Shown here in pieces: positions 1-5,032 of a stretch of 5,034 nucleotides of DNA. The position numbers and the translations under genes are program-made. The notes under the pieces were generated by a model, which had not been told where the DNA came from, did not search any database, and worked only from the letters and a program-made list of their open reading frames with translations. Each line of letters opens with the position of its first letter. Position 1 is the first letter of the stretch. Source of the stretch: Gammaproteobacteria bacterium (GTDB lineage Bacteria; Pseudomonadota; Gammaproteobacteria; UBA5335; SLRW01); assembly GCA_007134115.1 (NCBI GenBank), contig SLLK01000389.1:1-5034 (forward strand), read 5' to 3'.

Positions 1-42
1 CATCAGCATGGCCGCCGCCAACAACAAATCGCGCGTTTTCAT
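1..42 (-). CDS. 5' end of a gene for a probable exported protein (partial)
   Basis: Only the first 14 codons are present, reading MKTRDLLLAAAMLM before the window ends. A Lys and an Arg within the first four residues followed by a run of Leu/Ala/Met is the start expected of a Sec signal peptide or an N-terminal membrane anchor. The ATG shares four bases (ATGA) with the stop of the citrate-synthase-like gene upstream, and a purine-rich stretch AAGGGAAG lies about 9 nt before it, which supports this start and suggests translational coupling. It is therefore probably the fourth gene of the operon and may send a product to the envelope or periplasm. The mature protein is outside the window, so its function cannot be named; a solute-binding protein, lipoprotein or periplasmic enzyme are all possible. 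Confidence 0.6.
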   Translation of the reverse strand, partial: MKTRDLLLAAAMLM

Positions 43-929
43 GAGGTATGACTTCCCTTGCCTGCAACATCACGATGGTCCGCCGAAGAAGCGTCTGCCC
101 GACCGGTCACACCCGGCCAGTCACGTTTCTCCGGTCCTCGATAGGCAATGCTGTCACAACGCGACGGAAAGAAGGAGCCTTCGGGGGCGGCCAGCGCCTC
201 CTGGTAGCATGGCCACATCCCGGCCAGAAAAGCGGGATAGACAAAAGCGTAGTACTCGCGGGTGCTCAAACCGAGGTCGGCGCCCACGGCAGCAGCCAGC
301 GCACCATAGTTCATACGCAGATGCGGTTTTCGGCTGACCAGTTCAGCTTCCACATCAAAGGCCAGGCGCACGAACCGTCGGCGGTCACAGCCCAGCTCGG
401 CGAGCAGTTCCATCATGTGGTGAATACGCTCATCGAAACGGGTCACGGGACGGCCGTAACCGGCAATACTGCGTCGTGCGCGTAACTCGCCGGCGATGAT
501 GTCGGCGAGCGCCTCACCTCGCGCCAGCCGTTGATCGGCACGATGAAAAAAATCACTCACGCGCACATCCGGTCCACGCCCGAAAATGCGTGCCTCGGAG
601 GCCGCCAGCGCGGCACTGACCGCCAGATTGCCGGTGGTCCGCGCGGTACCACCCAGCGCGGCCACCCGATTGTTCCACAGGCGGGGATCCGGATAACTGG
701 TATACGTCCACACGGCGTTGAGCAGGCGGACTTGGTCTTCGGCGAAGCGCCGCCCCGTAATGCCATAGAGGTAGAGCTCCACCCACGACAACCGGTGCAG
801 ATCCCGGTGCAAGTCACGCCCGCGGAAAACCACCCGCTGACCCGGGAACCACTTCCCCATGCGGGTCGGCCAGCGCCCCTGACGGCTGGCCATATACCCC
901 GGCCCACGATCATTGTTACGCCGCTTCAC
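39..929 (-). CDS. Citrate synthase/citryl-CoA lyase-like protein, second paralogue, catalytic residues apparently lost
   Basis: This 296-aa protein has the landmarks of the citrate synthase fold in order: VVFRGRDLHRDL (33-44), matching the family's YRGYDI..L; a helix ending LYGITGR (54-60), matching LLLTG; GTARTTGNLAVSAALAASE (94-112); IAGYGRPV (155-162), matching IPGFGHPVY; MNYGALAAAVGADLGL (206-221), matching NVDGA..A.L.DLGL; and YRGPEKR (263-269), matching the terminal Y.GP..R. The usual catalytic residues look replaced: Phe116 where PLHGGA has His, Arg160 where PGFGH has His, and the Asp of NVDGA absent (N-Y-G-A). At under 300 aa it is shorter than a typical citrate synthase (roughly 370-430 aa) and nearer the lyase module. 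The GTG start is chosen because GGGGAG lies 7 nt upstream and it begins 4 nt after the preceding stop; the frame is open further up but would overlap the paralogue entirely. It probably partners the 268-aa paralogue in a heteromer; activity is unknown. Confidence 0.8.
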   Translation of the reverse strand: MKRRNNDRGPGYMASRQGRWPTRMGKWFPGQRVVFRGRDLHRDLHRLSWVELYLYGITGRRFAEDQVRLLNAVWTYTSYPDPRLWNNRVAALGGTARTTGNLAVSAALAASEARIFGRGPDVRVSDFFHRADQRLARGEALADIIAGELRARRSIAGYGRPVTRFDERIHHMMELLAELGCDRRRFVRLAFDVEAELVSRKPHLRMNYGALAAAVGADLGLSTREYYAFVYPAFLAGMWPCYQEALAAPEGSFFPSRCDSIAYRGPEKRDWPGVTGRADASSADHRDVAGKGSHTS

Positions 930-933
930 TTGT

Positions 934-1740
934 TCACTCCCCGGGATCATCCTGCAGGTCCAGACCGTCGGCATAGAAGGGGTAGCGCGTGTGTCCGAGC
1001 GCATTCTGTTCCAGCGCATGCGCCATGGCGCCAGGCAAACGCAGGAAGAGATAAAGTACTTCGCCGGCGGCCGGCGCCAGCCCCAGATCATGCAGCGCGG
1101 CCGCCGCGACCCCCGGCATCGCCAGCGGACAGCCCGCCAGGCGCTCCAGAGAGCCGCGCTCCCGTTCCAGCCAGCGCAACGCGTCGCCATCACTGTGCCC
1201 GGCCAGCAGCGACAAGGTACGACGTACGGGGGCGGTGCAGGTCGTGCCGTGCGGATCAAAGCCCGGCACGTGGTCGGCGGGCGGCCACACATCACCGGCA
1301 ACATCATTGAGGGGCTCCGCCAGCGCCCTGTTCCAGGCGGCGATGTCGGTGCCCGCATGACGCCATATCGTCATGGCATCGTGTATCTCACGCGCGCCTC
1401 CCAGTCGCCCGGCACCCACCGCCAGCGCGGATGACAACCAGGCCGCCGCGGGCGTGCCGGTCGCACCCCCGTTCATGGCCGCCGCCACGGCCGGATCGCG
1501 CGGGCCGGCATTAGCCAGGGCAATCGCCAGCCGCTCGAACAGGGCGGCATGACGCGGGGCAGGAATCTCACCGGTCAGCAGCAGCAGCAGGTACTGGGGC
1601 CAGCCGGCATGTTCAAGCACGTGCCCATACACGTCATAACCGGCGCAGTAACACGCCGCGGCCGCGAACGGATTGTCGTGCTCGCTTTCCTCCAGCCAGA
1701 ATGTGCTGTGAATGTGCTCGCTCCGTCGGGCGTCGCTCAT
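934..1740 (-). CDS. Citrate synthase/citryl-CoA lyase-like protein, first paralogue, catalytic residues apparently lost
   Basis: This 268-aa protein resembles the citrate synthase / citryl-CoA lyase superfamily. In order: CAGYDVYGHVLEHAGW (32-47), matching RGYDI..L...ASW; QYLLLLLTGEIPAP (49-62), matching YLLLTGELP; a helix pair around ALANAGPRDPAVAAAMN (75-90); GAGRLGGARE (109-118), matching GPLHGGANE; HVPGFDPHG (157-165), matching IPGFGH; PLAMPGVAAAALHDLGL (205-221), matching PINVDGA.A.L.DLGL; and RLPGAMAHALEQ (234-245), a very typical family helix. At the catalytic positions it has Leu113 for the first His, Pro163 (with His164 next door) for the second, and Pro209 for the Asp. The ATG overlaps the TPP-enzyme stop by four bases with GGGGGG just upstream. 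Family membership is clear; condensing or lyase activity is doubtful unless the partner protein or His164 supplies the chemistry. Confidence 0.82.
   Translation of the reverse strand: MSDARRSEHIHSTFWLEESEHDNPFAAAACYCAGYDVYGHVLEHAGWPQYLLLLLTGEIPAPRHAALFERLAIALANAGPRDPAVAAAMNGGATGTPAAAWLSSALAVGAGRLGGAREIHDAMTIWRHAGTDIAAWNRALAEPLNDVAGDVWPPADHVPGFDPHGTTCTAPVRRTLSLLAGHSDGDALRWLERERGSLERLAGCPLAMPGVAAAALHDLGLAPAAGEVLYLFLRLPGAMAHALEQNALGHTRYPFYADGLDLQDDPGE
937..942 (-). promoter_or_regulatory. Ribosome binding site that sets the GTG start of the second citrate-synthase-like gene
   Basis: GGGGAG lies inside the last codons of the preceding gene and is 7 nt from the GTG at 929-927. This spacing decides for the GTG over the in-frame ATGs 12 and 23 codons further on, and over the long upstream open frame. 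Confidence 0.6.
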
Positions 1741-3530
1741 ACACCCCCCTGCAGGGCCCGTACCCGCGCTGCCATGGGCGGTACCTCGTCAGGATCAATG
1801 CGCACATCCAGCAGTGTCGGCCTGTCGGCGCCCAGCATGGCCGCAACGTCAAGGCCCAACAGGTCCTGCGCTGAGTCGATACGCTGGCCGCGTGCGCCCA
1901 TGGCCTGCGCCATGGCCACCAGATCCACCTCCGGCAATGCGTAGCCAATACGCTCGGCGCCGCCCAGTCGCTGGCCGTGGCGCACCATGCCCAGCGCCGA
2001 ATCATTGAGCACCACAAACACCACGGGCAGATGATGCTGGACCGCCACCGTGAGCTCCTGGCCGGACATCAGCAGGCTACCGTCGCCGGTAATGCACACC
2101 ATGGGGCGCCGCGGATCAGCAAAGGCGGCCCCTACGGCGCTGCCAATGGCCCACCCCATGGGGGCGAATTCCAGACAGGCACGGAAATCACCCTCACTCA
2201 CGCGTCGGCCACCGCCCACCAGCATCGAGCGCGGGTGCAGGTAATGGATGCCCCAAACCATGCTGTTGCCGTTGTCGGCAAAAAAACGGGTGCCGGCGGG
2301 AAAACAACGCGCCAGTTCACGCATCAGGCGCTGCGGCTTGAGGGGGCGGAGATCAGCGCGCCAGCCGGTCTGGTCGTCAAGCCGGAAGGGCAGCTGTTCG
2401 CGGTTGATGGCCTGCTGCACTGCGCCTGCCAGCGTGCCGCGCGGTCCCGACAAGCGGCCGGGGCGCAGTCGTTCCAGCACGAACTCGAATACCGGCGCAG
2501 GATGCCCGATCACATGCAGCGACGCCATGGGGGAACGCACGAGATTGGTCACCAGCGCATCCACGTGCACCAGACGCTCACTGAGCAGCGCCGAGGACGC
2601 CCAGCCATCGCTCGCCCATTCGCCCAGCCCGGTGCCTGCGGCCACTACCAGGTCCACATCGGGGTCTGACAGCACCGCGCGTGCGCTGTCGTGCCCGGCA
2701 AAACCGAACACGCCGCAAAAGCATGGGTGCCACGGGTTCACCAGCCCCTTGCCGTGCGGGGTACACAACAGCGGGATACTTCTGTTCCAGGCCAGCGTCT
2801 CCAGCAAGCCGGCCGCTTCGCGCGCACCCTCGCCCACCACCAGCACCGGCTTGCGTGCCTGCGCGAGCCGTCGTGTCAGTTCGGCACACGCCTTGTAATC
2901 AACCGCCTCGGCACCGCCTGCCAGATGAGCAATGTGATCCTGCGGCCGGGCAGCGACCCGGGTACGCAACAGGTCCAGTGGCACGCTCAGGTGGGCCGGC
3001 CCGCGTGGCGGCGCCAGTGCCGTCATCAGCGCGGCCACCAGCTTGTGCTCCAGTTGCTCGGGATGCGACACCAGCGTGTTATAGCGCGTGCAACCGGCAA
3101 ACATGGCCAGTGTGTTGACGCCGGTGCATGACGACTCCTGCACCGCGCCGCGCCCGAACGAAGGCAACGCCGTCTGGGCCGTCAGCACCAGCATGGGAAT
3201 GCGATTGTCGAACGCGCTCGCGACGCCGGTGATCATATTGGTGGCACCGGGGCCGGTGGTGGCGCAGCAGACGCCCAGCCGTCCGCTCTCGCGTGCGTAA
3301 CCGTCCGCCATAAAAGCCGCCCCGGTCTCGTGGCGGGCGACGACGGCACGCGGCCCGCCCCGCCTTGCGCTGCGAGCCAGCGCATTGTACAGCGGCTCGA
3401 TGGCGCCGCCGGGGACACCGAAGACGTACTCCACCCCCAGTTGTTCCAGGTAATGCATCACCAGATCGCCGCCTTCCATGGGCTGGCTGTCCAGCCATGC
3501 ACGAGGTTCCAGATCGATTACCTTGTGCAT
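1737..3530 (-). CDS. Acetolactate synthase-like thiamine-diphosphate-dependent enzyme
   Basis: This 597-aa protein has the three-domain layout of the acetolactate synthase / pyruvate oxidase family and a normal length for it. The N-terminal pyrimidine-binding domain shows EYVFGVPGGAIEPLYNAL (34-51), the catalytic Glu68 in ARHETGAAFMADGYAR (65-80), and TTGPGATNMITGVASAF (91-107). The central domain (about 200-350) has CTPHGKGLVNPWHP (256-269). The C-terminal domain has EFAPMGWAIGSAVGAAF (454-470) and the Mg-diphosphate motif GDGS (482-485) ending in VVLND (506-510). It would join or decarboxylate 2-oxo acids through a hydroxyethyl-type intermediate; the true substrate cannot be read from sequence. 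Glu68 argues against glyoxylate carboligase, which carries Val there. No IlvN-type regulatory subunit follows, so biosynthetic valine/isoleucine acetolactate synthase is unlikely. It is the first gene of the operon; the ATG has only a weak GGGA 5 nt upstream. Confidence 0.85.
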   Translation of the reverse strand: MHKVIDLEPRAWLDSQPMEGGDLVMHYLEQLGVEYVFGVPGGAIEPLYNALARSARRGGPRAVVARHETGAAFMADGYARESGRLGVCCATTGPGATNMITGVASAFDNRIPMLVLTAQTALPSFGRGAVQESSCTGVNTLAMFAGCTRYNTLVSHPEQLEHKLVAALMTALAPPRGPAHLSVPLDLLRTRVAARPQDHIAHLAGGAEAVDYKACAELTRRLAQARKPVLVVGEGAREAAGLLETLAWNRSIPLLCTPHGKGLVNPWHPCFCGVFGFAGHDSARAVLSDPDVDLVVAAGTGLGEWASDGWASSALLSERLVHVDALVTNLVRSPMASLHVIGHPAPVFEFVLERLRPGRLSGPRGTLAGAVQQAINREQLPFRLDDQTGWRADLRPLKPQRLMRELARCFPAGTRFFADNGNSMVWGIHYLHPRSMLVGGGRRVSEGDFRACLEFAPMGWAIGSAVGAAFADPRRPMVCITGDGSLLMSGQELTVAVQHHLPVVFVVLNDSALGMVRHGQRLGGAERIGYALPEVDLVAMAQAMGARGQRIDSAQDLLGLDVAAMLGADRPTLLDVRIDPDEVPPMAARVRALQGGV

Positions 3531-3674
3531 ACAGGTCCCGGTCTATTTAACGTGGCACTTATAACCTTAGAACCATCCTTTGCTTTTTTCCAGCGATATG
3601 GCAAACGAATGCCTTATGACAAGAAACAGAGGCGGCCAACGAAGGCACGGGAAACAACCGGGAGATTGACCCCA
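3531..3674 (-). other. Non-coding leader upstream of the TPP-enzyme operon
   Basis: No convincing gene lies here on either strand. The part nearest the operon (about 3541-3605) is clearly more AT-rich than the surrounding genes and is where the operon promoter would be expected. Read on the minus strand it contains TTGCCA (3604-3599), TTATAA (3564-3559) and TTAAAT (3550-3545), but no pair combines good -35 and -10 matches with 16-18 nt spacing, so I do not name a specific promoter. No riboswitch-like or operator-like symmetric motif stands out. Confidence 0.4.
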
Positions 3675-3694
3675 AAGCCCGCCGGAGGCGGCTT
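3675..3694 (-). terminator. Possible terminator stem-loop of the mnh operon
   Basis: AAGCCCGCC and GGCGGCTT pair around a GGA loop with one bulged C, giving a GC-rich stem of 8 pairs. On the minus strand, the direction of the mnh genes, the stem is followed by only CTTTGGGG, so the U-tract is poor and termination may be inefficient or Rho-assisted. It lies beyond the mobile-like element, consistent with the original mnh terminator having been pushed away from mnhG by an insertion. Confidence 0.35.
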
Positions 3695-3697
3695 CAG

Positions 3698-3715
3698 GGA
3701 AACGCTGATTAATTC
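3698..3715 (+). repeat. Left terminal inverted repeat
   Basis: GGAAACGCTGATTAATTC matches the reverse complement of 3831-3848 at 17 of 18 positions; the only difference is A versus G at position 14 of the repeat. Confidence 0.8.
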
Positions 3716-3725
3716 AGTGTTGGCA

Positions 3726-3745
3726 GCGGCACATGGATGTGCCGC
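3726..3745. repeat. Perfect 9-bp hairpin within the MITE-like element
   Basis: GCGGCACAT and ATGTGCCGC are exact reverse complements separated by GG. As RNA the innermost pairs would open to give a small loop. It directly abuts the next hairpin with no spacer. Confidence 0.75.
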
Positions 3746-3777
3746 CCAATATCAAAGGTGCAAACCTTTGATATTGG
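3746..3777. repeat. Perfect 14-bp hairpin with GCAA loop within the MITE-like element
   Basis: CCAATATCAAAGGT (3746-3759) and ACCTTTGATATTGG (3764-3777) pair without mismatch around the four bases GCAA. On the plus strand this is a GNRA-type tetraloop; on the minus strand the loop is TTGC. It is the strongest secondary structure in the window and is far more AT-rich than the surroundings. Confidence 0.85.
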
Positions 3778-3778
3778 A

Positions 3779-3807
3779 GGCCAGCCCGGACATGTGCCGG
3801 ACTGGCC
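3779..3807. repeat. Imperfect hairpin within the MITE-like element
   Basis: GGCCAG-C-CCGG pairs with CCGG-A-CTGGCC, ten pairs with one C/A mismatch, around a 7-nt loop. It is the third of the consecutive hairpins that fill the centre of the element. Confidence 0.65.
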
Positions 3808-3809
3808 GA

Positions 3810-3848
3810 CGCTGATCTATTCCATGGAGGGAATCAATCAGCGTTTCC
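3810..3848. repeat. Right terminal inverted repeat and its subterminal hairpin
   Basis: The right terminal repeat is 3831-3848. The subterminal CGCTGATCTATTCC (3810-3823) pairs with GGAATCAATCAGCG (3830-3843) at 12 of 14 positions around ATGGAG. The element therefore carries three related copies of the end motif: left terminus, subterminal right and right terminus. The repeat ends one base before the TAA stop of mnhG (3851-3849 on the minus strand). Confidence 0.7.
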
Positions 3849-4211
3849 TTAGCCGTCGTCTGTACTGCGCAGGGTGTGGGTCTCGGTATCGTAGCGACCG
3901 CGCAGTTCGTCCTTGACCGTCTGCGGCCACAATTCCACACCGACGAAATACGCGGCACGGCCTACAATATGGGCGGCTACGGGCGCGGTCAGAATGATGA
4001 ACACCACAATGGCCATGGCGCGGGTCGTCACCCCGGGATCATCGAAAATGACGCCTACCGCGGCCACCATCAAACCGCCGCCCAGGGCACCGGCCTTGGT
4101 GGTCGCATGCATACGACACAGCAGGTCCGGCATGCGCAACAACCCCAGCGAGGCGATGAGCATCAGCACCGCACCAGACAGCAACAGGATAGTGGTCACC
4201 CACTCAATCAT
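3849..4211 (-). CDS. mnhG: Mrp/Mnh-type Na+/H+ antiporter subunit G
   Basis: This 120-aa membrane protein is the smallest-but-one subunit of the multisubunit cation/proton antiporter. Three hydrophobic segments lie at about 4-24, 43-56 and 65-84. Between the first two is the family signature GLLRMPDLLCRMHATTKAGALG (23-44), with the R-M-P-D and H-A-x-T-K-A cores intact. A polar cytoplasmic tail (97-120) ends THTLRSTDDG. I chose the ATG at 4211 because GGGGG lies 7 nt before it; it overlaps the mnhF stop by 8 nt. An in-frame ATG two codons earlier and one at 4244 are possible but worse placed. Being last in the operon, its TAA abuts the MITE-like element. Subunit G alone is not expected to transport; it is needed for the complex. 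Confidence 0.92.
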   Translation of the reverse strand: MIEWVTTILLLSGAVLMLIASLGLLRMPDLLCRMHATTKAGALGGGLMVAAVGVIFDDPGVTTRAMAIVVFIILTAPVAAHIVGRAAYFVGVELWPQTVKDELRGRYDTETHTLRSTDDG

Positions 4212-4476
4212 CGCCATGCCCCCGTTTTTCCAGATAGCGGGCAAAGCCCACCGCCGCCAGGAAGGCGGTCAGCGCCAGCACCACGGCCACATCGATAAAG
4301 TTCGCCACGCCAGTATCAATGGTGTAGACGGCGATAATCCCCACGGTGATCGAGGCCATCAGTTCCAGCGCGATCACACGATCGGCCAGCGTCGGTCCGC
4401 GCAACAGACGCAGCGTGGACAATGCCAGCGCCAGCGCCAGGATGACAAAACTGATCTGTACCGCCCATTCCAGCAC
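4204..4476 (-). CDS. mnhF: Mrp/Mnh-type Na+/H+ antiporter subunit F
   Basis: This 90-aa protein has three hydrophobic segments, at about 4-24, 36-52 and 60-78, and the strongly conserved signature LRGPTLADRVIALE (25-38) between the first two. It is of normal length for subunit F. The start is GTG (GTG CTG GAA TGG), with GGAG about 9 nt upstream, 20 nt after the mnhE stop; no ATG competes nearby. The end overlaps mnhG. It acts in the cytoplasmic membrane as part of the Mrp/Mnh complex. Related systems have been linked to bile salt or cholate tolerance (MrpF/PhaF naming), but the D-E-F-G neighbourhood makes the antiporter role the plain reading. Confidence 0.93.
   Translation of the reverse strand: MLEWAVQISFVILALALALSTLRLLRGPTLADRVIALELMASITVGIIAVYTIDTGVANFIDVAVVLALTAFLAAVGFARYLEKRGHGDD
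4219..4223 (-). promoter_or_regulatory. Ribosome binding site supporting the mnhG start
   Basis: GGGGG in the last codons of mnhF is 7 nt from ATGATT (4211), but only one base from the alternative ATGGCG at 4217. This favours the shorter protein beginning MIEWVTT. Confidence 0.5.
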
Positions 4477-4496
4477 GCGTGCCTACTCCGACTCGT

Positions 4497-4973
4497 CTAT
4501 TGCTCGAAAATCTCGATCACCCGCCGCTCCAGATCCTTGATCTGCGCGCGCATGTCGTCTTCATCATCCAGGTACATGCAGTGGATATAGAGCATTTTGC
4601 GATCGCTGGATACATCCAGGCTCAGCGTGCCCGGCGTCACCGAGATCAGATTGGCGAGAATGGTGATGCCCGCGTCTGAGGTGGCAGACAGCTCCACGCC
4701 GATGATGCCCGGCCGTATGCTCATGCGTGGCGACAACACATCACGCGCCACCCGCATGTTCGATTTGAACAGATCCCACAGGAAGAAAAGCATGAACCCG
4801 AGGACCTTCGGCACTTTGCCCAGGTACCCGTAGAACATACCGGTATCACGCAGCACAAAGCCCAGCACCAGATAACCCAGCACCATCCCCGCCAGCAGGT
4901 TGACGACGGTAAAGGTCCCGGTCAGCGCCACCCAGGCCAGCGCCAGCAGTATATTCCAGGTCAGCGCTCTCAT
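4497..4973 (-). CDS. mnhE: Mrp/Mnh-type Na+/H+ antiporter subunit E
   Basis: This 158-aa protein is of typical subunit E length. Hydrophobic segments lie at about 5-19, 22-41 and 55-69. They are followed by the family hallmarks FLWDLFKSNMRVARDVLSP (64-82), PGIIGVEL (88-95), and the very characteristic ITILANLISVTPGTLSLDVS (103-122) and LYIHCMYLDD (128-137). A charged, probably helical tail with an acidic patch DDEDD (136-140) and heptad-like spacing (143-158) follows and should be cytoplasmic. The ATG overlaps the mnhD stop by four bases (ATGA), with GAGG about 10 nt upstream. Subunit E is a structural part of the antiporter complex rather than an ion-translocating subunit. Confidence 0.93.
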   Translation of the reverse strand: MRALTWNILLALAWVALTGTFTVVNLLAGMVLGYLVLGFVLRDTGMFYGYLGKVPKVLGFMLFFLWDLFKSNMRVARDVLSPRMSIRPGIIGVELSATSDAGITILANLISVTPGTLSLDVSSDRKMLYIHCMYLDDEDDMRAQIKDLERRVIEIFEQ

Positions 4974-5032
4974 TGCAGCACCGCCTCTATGTAGCGTGAT
5001 GAATCCAGCAATTGCTCGGCCGAACGCATGGC
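4970..5032 (-). CDS. mnhD: 3' end of Mrp/Mnh-type Na+/H+ antiporter subunit D (partial)
   Basis: Only the last 20 codons and the TGA stop lie in the window, reading AMRSAEQLLDSSRYIEAVLQ. A short tail with QLLD..RYI.AVL is what subunit D proteins usually end with. The position immediately before mnhE, with a four-base ATGA overlap, fits the usual D-E-F-G order. Subunit D is one of the large proton-pumping-type subunits related to respiratory complex I NuoL/M/N. The identification rests mainly on context, since so few residues are visible. Confidence 0.75.
   Translation of the reverse strand, partial: AMRSAEQLLDSSRYIEAVLQ

Larger units (their letters stand above)
3698..3848. mobile_element. 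MITE-like non-autonomous element with 18-bp terminal inverted repeats
   Basis: The 151-bp segment begins GGAAACGCTGATTAATTC and ends with the reverse complement of GGAAACGCTGATTGATTC, so the termini match at 17 of 18 positions. Inside are three further inverted repeats (3726-3745, 3746-3777, 3779-3807). A second, partly diverged copy of the terminal sequence at 3810-3823 can pair with the right end (12 of 14 positions, 6-nt loop). No open frame of note lies within it, so mobility would need a transposase supplied from elsewhere. No clear target-site duplication is seen: the left flank is TTCAG and the right flank TTAGC. It sits between two codirectional operons and its hairpins could act in transcript ends. 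A REP/BIME-like palindromic repeat is the main alternative reading. Confidence 0.65.

Noticed and set aside
531..1310. Long open frame on the plus strand (259 aa)
   Set aside because: It lies antisense to two genes with clear family motifs, its translation is rich in Arg, Pro and His as expected of a GC-rich shadow frame, and it shows no domain.
930..1358. Upstream in-frame extension of the second citrate-synthase-like gene to 439 aa
   Set aside because: It would overlap the well-supported first paralogue for more than 400 bases in another frame, its translation has no family resemblance, and the GTG at 929 has an ideal ribosome binding site.
1573..1591. CAG-type trinucleotide run
   Set aside because: It simply encodes the Leu run in the YLLLLLTGE helix of the first citrate-synthase-like protein; it is short and coding.
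1977..2669. Long open frame on the plus strand (230 aa)
   Set aside because: Antisense to the TPP enzyme; composition is low in hydrophobic patterning and typical of a mirror frame.
1737..3530. Glyoxylate carboligase
   Set aside because: The catalytic Glu of the first domain is present (Glu68 in RHETG), whereas glyoxylate carboligase has Val at that place, and no tartronate semialdehyde reductase or hydroxypyruvate isomerase gene is nearby.
3698..3848. Integron attC site or CRISPR repeat
   Set aside because: There are no attC core-type end sites or attached cassette gene, and the repeats are inverted rather than regularly spaced direct repeats with spacers.
4212..4244. Longer MnhG starting at 4244
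   Set aside because: The extra residues (MPAIWKNGGMA) are charged and Gly-rich rather than membrane-like, overlap mnhF by about 40 bases, and the ATG at 4211 has a better placed ribosome binding site.
3913..4590. Plus-strand open frame of 225 aa across the antiporter genes
   Set aside because: Antisense to mnhE, mnhF and mnhG, whose signatures are unmistakable; no recognisable protein features.
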